Counted from the first letter of the stretch, positions 50,386-62,815 are shown. The stretch: DNA of 64,000 nt from Gammaproteobacteria bacterium (GCA_013373375.1 JABXHY010000032.1:1-64000), one strand, 5' to 3'. Translations and numbers: made by a program. The notes: generated from the letters alone by a model not told the origin.

Positions 50386-52675
50386 TATTTTCGCTCTCTT
50401 CTTTTATCTCTTCTTCTTTACCTTCGTCGTTCGCTTTTTCTATCGCTTCACGAATAGCCTGTTTCTCTTGTTCAATGATCGAAATGTACCGATCATTATA
50501 TTGATAAGCATCATAGCCAATCCATCCGAATACACTGATGACACTTATAGAAAATAGTAACTTAAAATAAAACCGTAATCTGGGGCTCTTTCGCTCACTC
50601 ATCGGGTGCACACAAAACATTGAGAGCCATACTATTCGATCACATTCATCGGTTCTAAAAAACTTTCGCTTACGCTCATCAAGCATTTTGTTAACTTCAG
50701 TAAATATTTTATCCTGACTTTCAAGTATTAAATGAGATAAGCGACGAGAGGTTATAAATCCTTTGTTTCGGGTCATCTGGAAATACAGGTGTTGAATTAG
50801 GTGATGCAAACCAAAGTTAAGAACAACAAACGTATCCGCTATCCTAGAAAAGTATTTTGATAACACAAAGTTGTATGATTTTTTCTTAGCACCCACTTTA
50901 TAACGAAAGTAAAAATAAAAGGTAGTAAACACGTGCTCGTGCCTTAATAGACCGCCAAGCTTTTGCAGAATAATCCCAAATAAAAAGTCTTTATCATCGA
51001 GACTTGAGTCGTCTACCTCTGCGTCCTCGTCGTATGGTGCATTATATTGAGCGTCCTCAAGTAACAGGGCTTCAACGATTTGCATATCATCAAAATTGTC
51101 CGACATTAAAGATGGTAAGTCATCTTGAGGCTCAAACTCAGGATAGATAATACCTTTCGCATTTCGACTTTTAGCTTCCAATGAAGCTTTTCTGTGGTTA
51201 ACATTATCCGAATAAAACTCAGACATTCTTTCAAGCGCAGTATTTCTTTTCGAGTCACTCATCGAAAACAAACTTTTCTTTTTTTGCTCCAAATTTAAGT
51301 TTGGCTGTAAAGAAAATGCATTAGCATAACGATAAACAGGCTTAACCAGTTTTTTCACATAATCTCTGGCGATCGCTAAATCAATCAACTCCTTTTCGAT
51401 TACGATACGAGGTCTTGTCAATCCTCCTGCATAACTCATAACACCTTTATTTTTTCCTGGTATGAATACTACGTCATCTACCAGTTGTTTATTGAGCGTC
51501 ACGCCATTTCTTTTTAAGTATCCAATCAGGTACCGTTTTACTTTGATATGAGTTAAGGAATTATAATCGAGGTGCCCGTCGACCAACTTAACATCCAAAC
51601 TCATCGCAAACACATCCAGCAGTAAACCGATCCAATAACAAATTAAAAGGCCTGCTGTTGGTAAAACGAAAATAACAATAGTCTCATTACTAATACCCAT
51701 ATCTTTAGAGTAAGTATAAATGCCATAAAAATACGCTGTAAAAAGTAATCCAATAAACAAAAGCTTAATAACAAAGGTTACAAAAAACGCTTTAATCACT
51801 GGGAATAAAGCATTTTGCTTAATACGCTCAATACCCTGTAAATGAGGCACCACAATTTGGAATATTAGAATTAAAAAGTAAGCCCAAATACATCCACCAA
51901 GAATGGTAATTAACCACCAGTAGGTTTCGGTTAATGGCATCACAGCATTGATAATTTGACTAAAGTTTATGTAGTTTTTTGCGATCGGATAACTTAAAAC
52001 TAAGAGACAAACTAAAAGGTAAGGATAAAAATATCGCCGAATGATCTGTTTTCTTTCGGTATGTTTCCTTGGCTTACCTATAAATGTAAGCAAATAAGGA
52101 AAACAAATGAATAAAACCAGACCAATAAAAATCTCATTACTAAAATAGGCCGTAGAGACCGGTTGTTCTGATGTTTGTGCAACCGGAGTATCTTCAGTAT
52201 CGATTATACGATATTGCCTTTGCTCTAATATTCCGCCTTTCTCCAGAAAAGCCTGAAAAGCAGAGAAAGCTTCCATTCTTAATTTCAACATAGTCGTTGA
52301 GCGAACGGATATTGAGCCGGTTTCGACCAAGTTACCGGTTCGAACATCATAGACTCGATAATCAATGTAAGACTCCCCGACTTCACCAAGCATCAATGCA
52401 TCGATATTATCTTCGCGGTAGATATCGATCAGGCAACTGCTAGAGCGATTAACACAAGAAGCTTCTTTTTCGGACTTTATTATGGGTATAAATCGAGCAT
52501 AACCAGAAAGATCGTTGTATAAATTCTTTTCCAGTGCATTAACTAACCAGGACGGCTGTTGATCAACCGAGACAAAGCTAACCACATACTTGCCCTTAAC
52601 GACTTCTTCATTGGCATGAAGTGAGTTCGTTGCAATTATAAGGCTAGAGAGTAATATGAAGAATAAACGCAGCAA
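50375..52675 (-). CDS. Large membrane protein with TolB-N-like periplasmic domain (operon gene 1)
   Basis: 766 aa. Signal peptide to about 22. A periplasmic domain about 25-150 resembles TolB-N/CsgG-like folds: YVVSFVSVDQQPSWLVNALE, GYARFIPIIKSEKEASC, YREDNIDALMLGEVGESYID, YRVYDVRTGNLVETGSI. Then about five TM helices (about 180-355), a cytoplasmic region of some 350 residues (370-710) with no known domain, and a final TM helix near 715-735, with an acidic C-terminus. Heads the operon that continues with MotA- and MotB-like genes. It may be the platform that links ion flow to an unknown output. Confidence 0.8.
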   Translation of the reverse strand: MLRLFFILLSSLIIATNSLHANEEVVKGKYVVSFVSVDQQPSWLVNALEKNLYNDLSGYARFIPIIKSEKEASCVNRSSSCLIDIYREDNIDALMLGEVGESYIDYRVYDVRTGNLVETGSISVRSTTMLKLRMEAFSAFQAFLEKGGILEQRQYRIIDTEDTPVAQTSEQPVSTAYFSNEIFIGLVLFICFPYLLTFIGKPRKHTERKQIIRRYFYPYLLVCLLVLSYPIAKNYINFSQIINAVMPLTETYWWLITILGGCIWAYFLILIFQIVVPHLQGIERIKQNALFPVIKAFFVTFVIKLLFIGLLFTAYFYGIYTYSKDMGISNETIVIFVLPTAGLLICYWIGLLLDVFAMSLDVKLVDGHLDYNSLTHIKVKRYLIGYLKRNGVTLNKQLVDDVVFIPGKNKGVMSYAGGLTRPRIVIEKELIDLAIARDYVKKLVKPVYRYANAFSLQPNLNLEQKKKSLFSMSDSKRNTALERMSEFYSDNVNHRKASLEAKSRNAKGIIYPEFEPQDDLPSLMSDNFDDMQIVEALLLEDAQYNAPYDEDAEVDDSSLDDKDFLFGIILQKLGGLLRHEHVFTTFYFYFRYKVGAKKKSYNFVLSKYFSRIADTFVVLNFGLHHLIQHLYFQMTRNKGFITSRRLSHLILESQDKIFTEVNKMLDERKRKFFRTDECDRIVWLSMFCVHPMSERKSPRLRFYFKLLFSISVISVFGWIGYDAYQYNDRYISIIEQEKQAIREAIEKANDEGKEEEIKEESENNEQ

Positions 52676-53086
52676 TTTTATTCAACTTTTTAGTTTGTTA
52701 TTAAATTAATATGACGTTTTCTAGAGTTGAACATGCTCCCTTTTCCTTCTGGGACTTCTAACAAATAGTTCATACCGTCTTTAAAGTCAAAATTTGTCAA
52801 TGAGATTTAAGAGTACTCTCCTTACTCTTACTCACAAAGGGCATTCATCACAGTGTTAAAAACTTGAAGTAATAAAAAGCACCAGATTTATCTGTAAATG
52901 ATAAGATTGGTAATATTGACAGCTAAAATGTGATGGGGTTGTACTTTCTTGAATCAGGAACATTCCGTGCCATTTATGAATTTAGATGACTCAAAAGCAA
53001 AATGTGTATCCATTAGAAATACTTTCACTTAGTACAGAATATTAACCTTAAGAATAAAAATAACTTCCATAGGAATTTAACGACTG
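52676..53086. other. 411-base gap before the six-gene operon
   Basis: No gene. Contains the operon's promoter zone near 52690-52780. I do not see a clear terminator after the MepA-like gene. Confidence 0.4.
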
Positions 53087-53794
53087 TCAGTGTTCACAAG
53101 GAATATCAAAGTCAACGTGGTAGTGTTCGTCATGTCTGACCCAAGAAGGTCGTTCTGAAAACTGTACATTTGCCTTTAAATAGGCACCGTACTGAGTTTT
53201 AAATAGATTGGGTTGTAATTCAGGATCGAATATTACACGCCATAAATCATGGCCTTGTGCTTTGGCTTGTTGATGTAAGGCAACAACATGAGCAGCTATG
53301 GCCTCATAATCAATATATAGTCCATCATAATGATCTTTTTTATCAAACTCGATATCGTAGCCAAATCGATTGAAAGGATTTGTTGGAAGTTGAACAGACC
53401 GCCCTTCCTTGTTAACAACCGGCGTCATAAAGTCAACCGATAATCCATTGCGATGAGTTTTGTGCGGTTTAAATTCACCACCTGACTCAAATCCCGTTTC
53501 CGCATATTTATAGAGCTTCTCAGGTTGTTCTTTTTCTAATTGCTTATAGGCCGCTAGAATAATCTTTTTTACTTCAGAGTGGACATAGGTTCTGCCTGCA
53601 ATACGAGCAACGGTACTATAAACCACAAAATTTGGACCGCTTGATGGCAGTTGAACGCCGTTACTTAATTTTCCATTTGATGTCGTTCCATAACACACAC
53701 TCGAGTCGCCCGCTGCAATCAATGGCAAGGTCATAAGAGGAAAAATCAATAAACATAGTACACGCTGCATTTGGTTTAAATAGTTCTTCTTCAT
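53087..53794 (-). CDS. mepA: MepA-family (M74) murein endopeptidase
   Basis: 235 aa, signal peptide to about 28 (LLIFPLMTLPLIAAGD). Metal and catalytic motifs of the penicillin-insensitive endopeptidase family: HKTHRNGLSVDFMTPV (H...D), IDYEAIAAHVVALHQQA, and C-terminal WVRHDEHYHVDFDIPC. Cleaves D-Ala-meso-DAP cross-links in peptidoglycan. Somewhat shorter than E. coli MepA (274). Periplasmic. 80 bases from the M24 peptidase gene. Confidence 0.88.
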   Translation of the reverse strand: MKKNYLNQMQRVLCLLIFPLMTLPLIAAGDSSVCYGTTSNGKLSNGVQLPSSGPNFVVYSTVARIAGRTYVHSEVKKIILAAYKQLEKEQPEKLYKYAETGFESGGEFKPHKTHRNGLSVDFMTPVVNKEGRSVQLPTNPFNRFGYDIEFDKKDHYDGLYIDYEAIAAHVVALHQQAKAQGHDLWRVIFDPELQPNLFKTQYGAYLKANVQFSERPSWVRHDEHYHVDFDIPCEH

Positions 53795-53858
53795 TTTAAA
53801 AGTTAATACTTTTCAAGCTAACTTATTATCTACTCACTTCATTAAACGCGAGTCGTCT

Positions 53859-53876
53859 AAATCACTCAGTGATTTT
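53859..53876 (-). other. Short palindrome after the M24 peptidase
   Basis: AAATCAC-TGA-GTGATTT directly at the stop of the peptidase gene. No T-run, so only a weak candidate for attenuation. Confidence 0.4.
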
Positions 53877-55248
53877 ACTTTACAAAATGAAATCCAGTTT
53901 GACGACCACCCAGGTAGTTTACTTTTCCATTTTGATATATCGCTGTTTGTTCTAACATCACTTGAATCTTTTGATTATCCCACTCAGGAAGTTGAACTTT
54001 AACATTACCTTCAATGGCATACGCTGTATTGTTGTATAGCGGCCAGTCTCCTTGAACAGGCGTTGGCCCCTGGTTATCCCACATCCCTATTGTAGGTCCT
54101 ACAGCATGACCTACATACCCTATGGGATGAGTATAAACGCTACCGTCGACGTTTTTTCTTTTTAATTCTTTTAACGTATTACTTAATATTTGATTACCGC
54201 TTAATCCAGTTTTGAAGTTACTGGTTAAAATATCCTGCCAGCGATTACCCTCTTCCATTGCTTTCACGATACCTTTCGGTAATGTGAACTCATCGAGTTT
54301 CGCGACATAGCCCATTTCTTGTGTGTCAGTGCATAATGTTAAATAACAAATGCCAACATCGGTGTGGAGAATATCGCCGGGCAAAATCACACGACCAGAA
54401 CGACCAAAAAAACTCACATGCGAAGTATTATCGTCGCCTTGACGTTGAGTTGAAACCGATGGCTGGAACCAGGGACGTAACTGTAAATCTTCAAATCGTT
54501 GACGAATAAACCAGGCAACATCATCGGCAGTGGTGACGCCCGGAACAATGGTTTTACGAGAAAATGCCTCAGCAATCACGCTTCGTGCTAACTTTACAAT
54601 ATCAGGATAAATTGCCAACTCAGGTTCCGTTCGTGTTTCAAACCAACGTATAACCATGGACTCGGAGGATACCAAGCGTTGTTGGTATTTATCCGGTAGC
54701 GCTTCCATTAAAAGTTGTTTAATACCGGAAGTAAGACCGTCAGCCAACGCCCAGTTTTGACTAGTGTTAATACCTATTTTTTTAGGGTCGTATTGCTGAA
54801 TTATTTCTGCAAGTCGCTGCCATTGTTCTTGCTTAGTGCCACCTTCCCAACGAGTCTTGTAAACGTCACCGATGGAATAACGACTTACACTGAATCGCTC
54901 AACGCCGTTATCGTTTTTAGCAAACACTAAAATGGTGGTTCTACGAGCTGCAAAAGTTGGCTGCGGAACTAAGGTATAAAATAAAGCATCCTCGCCGTAT
55001 TCTCGATTAATCACAATCCACATATCGAGCTCAGATGCTTCCATCAGCTTTGGTAAAAGATTATCCAGGCGGTAATTTAAAAGCTTATTTATAACATTTG
55101 CGCGTTCTCGAAATGGCAGAACTTTCCCGGCGTAATTTACACTTAAACCCTGCTCCGCCGCAGATGCCTGTTTAAATGACCAAATCCCTATGTTAACCGC
55201 AGCAATAAACACAATCGAAAAAAATATACTTCGATTTCGTCTGGTCAT
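53875..55248 (-). CDS. M24-family (Xaa-Pro aminopeptidase-like) metallopeptidase
   Basis: 457 aa. N-terminal anchor or signal (FFSIVFIAAVNIGIWSF). N-terminal creatinase-like domain (about 35-220), then the pita-bread core. Metal ligands are visible: Asp in ILHTDVGICY, Asp in LCTDTQEMG, His in YTHPIGYVGHAVGP, Glu in AIEGNVKVQLPE and Glu in VMLEQTAIY. Probably a periplasmic or membrane-bound peptidase removing residues before proline. It lies 14 bases after ligA and is likely co-transcribed with it. Confidence 0.88.
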   Translation of the reverse strand: MTRRNRSIFFSIVFIAAVNIGIWSFKQASAAEQGLSVNYAGKVLPFRERANVINKLLNYRLDNLLPKLMEASELDMWIVINREYGEDALFYTLVPQPTFAARRTTILVFAKNDNGVERFSVSRYSIGDVYKTRWEGGTKQEQWQRLAEIIQQYDPKKIGINTSQNWALADGLTSGIKQLLMEALPDKYQQRLVSSESMVIRWFETRTEPELAIYPDIVKLARSVIAEAFSRKTIVPGVTTADDVAWFIRQRFEDLQLRPWFQPSVSTQRQGDDNTSHVSFFGRSGRVILPGDILHTDVGICYLTLCTDTQEMGYVAKLDEFTLPKGIVKAMEEGNRWQDILTSNFKTGLSGNQILSNTLKELKRKNVDGSVYTHPIGYVGHAVGPTIGMWDNQGPTPVQGDWPLYNNTAYAIEGNVKVQLPEWDNQKIQVMLEQTAIYQNGKVNYLGGRQTGFHFVK

Positions 55249-55262
55249 AATCGTTGGTCCTA

Positions 55263-57278
<2,016 letters not shown>

Positions 57279-58244
57279 CTAATGTTTTGTAAGAGTTTTT
57301 CGACGATATTCGTTAATTTGTTCTAAATCGTGTTGATAAGTTTGCTCAGTAAATACACTTCGCCGGCTATCCATAATCTTACCACCCAACTGTTTTTTAA
57401 TTCCTCTTGCGGCCTCGACCATTGCTTTGTAAGCAACTTCAGGTTCGGCTGGCCCAGGAACCCCCATAAAAAATGAAATTCCTTTAAAACTTTCGTTTTG
57501 CATGTTATCCAAATCAAAAACACCGGGATTAAAAGCATTTGCCACAGAAAAATATTTATTCTTTGTGCTATTCGCCGCCTTGAAACGATGAAATATATTC
57601 ATATCACCAAACCGACAACCGTTTTCGATAAGTTGTGATAACAGTTCTTGGCCATGGAATGCATTATCGTCATTCGCTAATAGCGTTAACGAAAATATTA
57701 GCTCAGGTTCAACAAGATCATCAGCGGCATCACTGTCTACATCGCCACTGGATTCACTTGCTGTCATCGATTCGTCTTCATTGATTTGTTCTTTCACCGA
57801 AAAGTCATCACGACGAGCGACAATAGCATCGGATTGCTCTTCGCTGTTTAACTCGTCATTGACAAGATCGTTATTAGAATAGCCATCATTAAAAAACTGC
57901 TCATCATTTGGCTCTCGACGAATCGTCTCAGACAAAGGAGCTTGGTCAACTGGACCTCGAGTTGATTGAACGCTTTTATTTTTTGAACCTGTGTTGTGTA
58001 ACGCCGATTCTTGCGAGTTAGATTTTGCTTCTACGGCATCTGAATCTGACGACTGGCGCACGCGCACTTCACCCACGCCATCTAAATCAAAACCTTGGTT
58101 ATCTCGCGCTTTGGGATCTAAATCGACCGTGAAGGATCGTTTTAACTGCTTTTTTCTTTGGCTTTTACGATAGCCATCATAAGCAACGACACCAATTATT
58201 ATGACACCTATTACGGCTAATATTATGCGTAATTCCGATTCCAT
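57279..58244 (-). CDS. zipA: Cell-division protein ZipA
   Basis: 321 aa. N-terminal TM anchor (RIILAVIGVIIIGVVAYDGY), basic stretch, a charged/Ser/Glu-rich linker of about 140 residues, and the FtsZ-binding C-terminal domain (ELIFSLTLLANDDNAFHGQE, FHRFKAANSTKNKYFSVANA, ISFFMGVPGPAEP). Tethers FtsZ to the membrane. Position between smc and ligA is conserved in Gammaproteobacteria. Confidence 0.95.
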   Translation of the reverse strand: MESELRIILAVIGVIIIGVVAYDGYRKSQRKKQLKRSFTVDLDPKARDNQGFDLDGVGEVRVRQSSDSDAVEAKSNSQESALHNTGSKNKSVQSTRGPVDQAPLSETIRREPNDEQFFNDGYSNNDLVNDELNSEEQSDAIVARRDDFSVKEQINEDESMTASESSGDVDSDAADDLVEPELIFSLTLLANDDNAFHGQELLSQLIENGCRFGDMNIFHRFKAANSTKNKYFSVANAFNPGVFDLDNMQNESFKGISFFMGVPGPAEPEVAYKAMVEAARGIKKQLGGKIMDSRRSVFTEQTYQHDLEQINEYRRKTLTKH

Positions 58245-58256
58245 AAGCGGCTATCC

Positions 58257-61200
58257 TTATTGTGACGCCAATGCCGCTGCTTCATCAATATCAACGGCAA
58301 CCAATCGCGATACGCCTGGCTCTTGCATCGTAACACCCGCTAACTGATGCGCCATTTCCATCGCAACTTTATTGTGAGAAATATAAATAAACTGCACACG
58401 TTCCGACATACTTTTAACCAAATTACAAAAACGACCAACGTTAGCATCATCTAATGGAGCATCGACCTCATCCAGCATACAGAAAGGCGCTGGATTCAAT
58501 TGGAAGATAGAGAATACTAACGCAATTGCGGTTAACGCTTTTTCTCCACCCGATAACAAATGAATCGTTGAGTTACGTTTTCCTGGTGGGCGAGCCATTA
58601 CCGTAACACCAGTGTCTAATAAGTCTTCACCGGTAAGTTCCAGATACGCATGGCCACCACCAAAAACTTTCGGGAATAAATCTTTCAATCCAGTATTAAT
58701 TTTTTCGAAAGTTTCTTTAAAGCGTGTACGAGTTTCTTTATCAATTTTTCTAATCGCGGCTTCAAGTGTTTCAAGCGCTTCAGCCAAATCTTCATGTTGA
58801 GCATCAAGATAAACTTTACGTTCTTCTTGTTGTTTGTGCTCGTCTATTGCAGCGAGATTTATCGCACCTAAACGTTGAATCTTCGCGTTTATCGCTTCTA
58901 TCTGTTCTTGCCAGTCATGCTCGTTGGCTTCTTCAGGAATCGTTTTGGCAATATCTTCAATCGATAAGTCTTCTTCTGCCAAAGTTTCGGCTTGGGTATT
59001 TTGTCGAGTTTTACACTCTTGCCATTCCATCCGAGCTCTTTCAAGTCGACTGCGAATGGCCTGTGAAGCTTGTTCTGCTTCCATACGTTTTTTATCAAAG
59101 GCACGAAGATTATTATCGGCTTCTGTTACTTTTTCACGAGCCGACTTTAGTTCTTCTTCTACTAGTAAACGTTTCTCTAATGCTTCTTCGAGTTCAATTT
59201 TTTGTTCGTCACCTGGCTCTGAAAGATTATTAAGCGAGTCTTCCAGTTCTATTTTCCGACTTTGCAGTTGAGCTAACTGCTGATCCATACGTTGGAAATT
59301 ATTTTGTGCCGAGCTCATTTCAGTTTTAATTGACTCGACTCTTAAGGCCAACTTGTGAGCAACATCTTTAGCATCGCGTGCACGATTTCGCGCTTGCTCT
59401 AATTGCGCTTTAATTTCTTCACGCTTAATCATTAATGCGTCTTTTTGATCCGTGTCGCTCGCCATGTGCTCGACTAACTCTTGAATCAAAGCTCGGCTCG
59501 ACGCCATCGATCGTTCGTCATCTTTCATTTGCTGAATCGCTTCAGCTTTTTCTTTATTGAGCTTCTCAATACGATTACGAGTTTGTTCTAATTTGGCTTG
59601 TTGACTACCGACCTTAACTCGTAACTCACTGTATTTTTTGTTGGCAACTTGAAGATCCCGTTGTTTTTGTTCCCAACTGGATTCAAGGTCGCGTATTTTA
59701 TCGCGCAGTTCTTGATCTTGCTCTTCAAGTTCTTCGAGTAAATTTTGTTTTTCTTCAAGAGTTACTGTAAGTTCTTTTAATTCTGCTTCACGTTCGACCA
59801 AACCAGCTTCTGACTGAGTGGCACGTGACACTTTTATCCAATTGCGACCTAACCAAATGCCGTCTTGAGTGATAACACTTTCACCCTCTGCCAACTGTTC
59901 TTGCAAGCTTGTCGCTTCTGCCAAACTGTTGGCCGTTTTGATACTGGCTAATACATCTAAACTGCCGACTGATGACGTTACTTTTGCCGCTAGCGAATCA
60001 CTTGCAGCATTTCCGTTTACTGCATTACGACGGAATAAAGTTAAATCACCATCTTTTAATTCATCTAACTTATTCGCAATGTCAAAGTCATCAACCAGCA
60101 CTGCGTGCAAGGTGTCGCCCAATACCGTTTCAACCGCTTTCTCCCAGCCCGATGCAACTTCAACTTGTTCTAACAGTCGACCATTTTGAGCAAGACCTTT
60201 TGACTCAAGCCATTGGTCAGTCGATGAGTTATCGTGGCCTAGAGCTGCGGCTTGAAGAGCTTCTAAGGAGACTTTGCGACCGTTCATTTGCTGAACTTCT
60301 TTTCGCAGGATGTCCATTTCTTCTGTTTTATGACGTCGTTGATCGCGTAATTCGTTTATTTTCTCAACCGACTCATCCACCACTTCGGCTAAGGTGGCAG
60401 CTTCCATTTCAACTTTTGAAAGTTCCGCCGATGCATCAACTACCGATTGTTCCATCGGTTCAGACTCTAAGCCGCTTAACTCGCGATCCATTGCATCTAA
60501 ACGTGCATTCAAGCGGGTTAAGTGAGCTTCAAGCGATTGAATTCGAGTTTTTTCGACCTCGAGCCGTTGAGTATTACCCGATGCCCCCTGGTTGAAGCTA
60601 TCCCAATCCTGTTGCCAATGATTCATGGACTCTTCAAGCTGGAGGAGCTGTTCATTAGCAGCTTCAACCGTCTCGTTTTGCATCTCTAGCTCAGGTTCGT
60701 TTTCGAGCAACTCTTCTTTTAACTGTTCCAAACGACTTTCATCGCTCATTTTTTGTTCAGTTAAGTGTTTGAGAGAGGCAGACGCGTTTTGAATATCTTC
60801 CTGCAACTGCACACGACGTTCAGATGAGTGCTTGATGCTTTGCTCTAATCGAGCGATATCGGCACCAATTCCATAAAATCGACCTTGCACTTCATTGAAT
60901 GAGTCGCTGAGCTCAACATGAAGATCTCGAGTTTGTTCTATTTCTGCATCAGCACGACGTTGTTCTGCAATTCTTGACTCCAGTTCGGTCTCTAATTGAC
61001 CAATTAAACTGTTGTACTCTTGAATTTGCTGATTAAACCGCTGCCATCGAAGGACCGATAATTGAGATTTTAACTCTCGCTCTTCCGATTTAAATTCTTT
61101 GTATTTCATTGCGGCTGTGGCTTGGCGCTGTAAGTGAGCCAGCTGTTTGCCGAGTTCTTCACGAATATCTTCTAAGCGCTCGAGGTTCTCTCGAGTGTGT

Positions 61201-61754
61201 CGAATACGGTTCTCGGTTTCGCGACGTCGCTCTTTATATTTCGAAATACCTGCGGCTTCTTCAATAAAAATACGGAGTTCTTGCGGCTTCGACTCGATAA
61301 GACGGCTGATCATACCCTGCTCGATGATCGCGTAAGAGCGCGGGCCCAGCCCTGTGCCTAAGAACAGGTCAGTAATGTCTTTTCGACGACACTTGGTGCC
61401 ATTAAGGAAGTAAATTGATTGGCCATCGCGGGTCACGGTACGGCGGACTGATATTTCGGCGTACTGAGCATATTCGCCCACTAATTTACCTTCGCTGTTA
61501 TCAAACACCAGTTCTATAGAGGCTTGCCCCACAGGTTTACGCGCCGTCGAACCATTAAAGATAACGTCGGTCATAGAATCGCCACGAAGATGCTTCGCGG
61601 AAGACTCACCCATTACCCAACGCACAGCGTCGATTAGGTTTGATTTACCACAACCGTTGGGCCCAACTATCGCCGTTAAGTTCTGCGGAAATGGCACCAC
61701 GGTGGGATCAACAAAGGATTTAAAGCCAGCTAATTTTATTTGTTTTAAACGCAT
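58257..61754 (-). CDS. smc: Chromosome partition protein SMC
   Basis: 1165 aa. Walker A GPNGCGKS at 31-38 in the N-terminal head. Long coiled-coil arms (about 170-500 and 660-1000). Hinge about 505-640. C-terminal head with signature LLSGGEKALTAIAL and Walker B FCMLDEVDAPLDDAN. Condenses and separates chromosomes with ScpA/ScpB, which are not in this window. Divergent from cysZ, with a 159-base spacer. Head of an operon with zipA, ligA and probably the M24 peptidase. Confidence 0.97.
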   Translation of the reverse strand: MRLKQIKLAGFKSFVDPTVVPFPQNLTAIVGPNGCGKSNLIDAVRWVMGESSAKHLRGDSMTDVIFNGSTARKPVGQASIELVFDNSEGKLVGEYAQYAEISVRRTVTRDGQSIYFLNGTKCRRKDITDLFLGTGLGPRSYAIIEQGMISRLIESKPQELRIFIEEAAGISKYKERRRETENRIRHTRENLERLEDIREELGKQLAHLQRQATAAMKYKEFKSEERELKSQLSVLRWQRFNQQIQEYNSLIGQLETELESRIAEQRRADAEIEQTRDLHVELSDSFNEVQGRFYGIGADIARLEQSIKHSSERRVQLQEDIQNASASLKHLTEQKMSDESRLEQLKEELLENEPELEMQNETVEAANEQLLQLEESMNHWQQDWDSFNQGASGNTQRLEVEKTRIQSLEAHLTRLNARLDAMDRELSGLESEPMEQSVVDASAELSKVEMEAATLAEVVDESVEKINELRDQRRHKTEEMDILRKEVQQMNGRKVSLEALQAAALGHDNSSTDQWLESKGLAQNGRLLEQVEVASGWEKAVETVLGDTLHAVLVDDFDIANKLDELKDGDLTLFRRNAVNGNAASDSLAAKVTSSVGSLDVLASIKTANSLAEATSLQEQLAEGESVITQDGIWLGRNWIKVSRATQSEAGLVEREAELKELTVTLEEKQNLLEELEEQDQELRDKIRDLESSWEQKQRDLQVANKKYSELRVKVGSQQAKLEQTRNRIEKLNKEKAEAIQQMKDDERSMASSRALIQELVEHMASDTDQKDALMIKREEIKAQLEQARNRARDAKDVAHKLALRVESIKTEMSSAQNNFQRMDQQLAQLQSRKIELEDSLNNLSEPGDEQKIELEEALEKRLLVEEELKSAREKVTEADNNLRAFDKKRMEAEQASQAIRSRLERARMEWQECKTRQNTQAETLAEEDLSIEDIAKTIPEEANEHDWQEQIEAINAKIQRLGAINLAAIDEHKQQEERKVYLDAQHEDLAEALETLEAAIRKIDKETRTRFKETFEKINTGLKDLFPKVFGGGHAYLELTGEDLLDTGVTVMARPPGKRNSTIHLLSGGEKALTAIALVFSIFQLNPAPFCMLDEVDAPLDDANVGRFCNLVKSMSERVQFIYISHNKVAMEMAHQLAGVTMQEPGVSRLVAVDIDEAAALASQ

Positions 61755-61913
61755 AACCCTGCAATCTGTCTCTAAAGGCTTTACAATACAGCCACTTGAG
61801 TTAAGTAAGTAGCCAGCAAATGCCGTTGCATTTGTGAATATTTAAACGCGATAGTGTAAATTATTTCTCTTTCGAAACACACTATTGAATCACAATTAAG
61901 CGAAACTTTTTAT

Positions 61914-62666
61914 ATGACTGAATCAAGCTTTAGCGGTGTACAATATTTCGCCAAAGGATTAGAGTTAATTCGACGCAAAGGTGTGCGCCATTTCGTTATT
62001 TGGCCATTGTTAGTCAACCTGATATTTTTAACCACAGCCAGCATCTGGTTATTTAATAAACTATTGGAGTGGAAAGACCAATTTTACAATTGGAGTTGGG
62101 AATGGGTTCAGTGGTTATTGGATCATCTAGGATGGCTAATTTGGCCACTCATGTTAATCGTGATTTTTATTGCGGTTTTTTACTTTTTTGCCATGGTGGC
62201 TAATTGGATTGCAGCGCCATTCAATGGTTTGTTGTCTGAAGCGGTAGAGCGAGAACTTACTCAAGACTACACAGAACAACCCACCTCAATGAAAGACGTC
62301 GTAAAAGATCTACCACGTATATTCAAAAGAGAATGGAAAAAATTTATCTATTGGGCACCAAGAGCTCTCGTCTGCTTGCTGCTGTTTCTTATTCCCATGG
62401 TTAATTTTGTTGCACCGATCATTTGGATTATTTTTAGCGCCTGGATGATGTCGATTCAGTACATTGATTACCCAATGGATAATCATAAAGTACCTTTTGA
62501 TAATATGTTGCAACGGTTGAAGCAACGAAAACTTGGTCCTTTTGGCTTTGGCGGTATGGTTATGATGTTTACTATGATTCCTGTTATCAACCTGTTCGTT
62601 ATGCCAATTGCAGTTGCAGGAGCTACTGCGCTATTTGTGGATCACTATCGAAAAGATGTATTGTAA
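61914..62666 (+). CDS. cysZ: CysZ-type sulfate permease
   Basis: 250 aa. EI24/CysZ family, about four TM segments (about 25-48, 72-97, 143-170, 205-235). Conserved features: FAKGLELIRRKGVRHFVIWP, GLLSEAVERELTQ, WAPRALVCLLLFLIP, FGGMVMMFTMIPVINLFVMP. Imports sulfate for cysteine synthesis. The smc-zipA-ligA plus cysZ arrangement is usual in related bacteria. Confidence 0.93.
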   Translation: MTESSFSGVQYFAKGLELIRRKGVRHFVIWPLLVNLIFLTTASIWLFNKLLEWKDQFYNWSWEWVQWLLDHLGWLIWPLMLIVIFIAVFYFFAMVANWIAAPFNGLLSEAVERELTQDYTEQPTSMKDVVKDLPRIFKREWKKFIYWAPRALVCLLLFLIPMVNFVAPIIWIIFSAWMMSIQYIDYPMDNHKVPFDNMLQRLKQRKLGPFGFGGMVMMFTMIPVINLFVMPIAVAGATALFVDHYRKDVL

Positions 62667-62815
62667 ATCGTGTCAATAATATAGGTCGTTTTAAAATGAC
62701 AACTCTCAATACTAATTAGCGAGTTACAATTTATTACGACCAACATGAATAAATAACTGTACCCACAAATGAAAACTTTCGAAAATTTATTTACTATTTT
62801 ATGTAAGCGATAATC

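Noticed and set aside
46408-52675. Zorya-type anti-phage defence
   Set aside because: MotA- and MotB-like subunits are present, but the remaining genes have no helicase, nuclease or ZorC-like features. The MotA-like protein lacks the long coiled-coil tail of ZorA.
58612-60595. Long plus-strand frames opposite smc
   Set aside because: Shadows of the smc coiled-coil region; no start sites or coding motifs.
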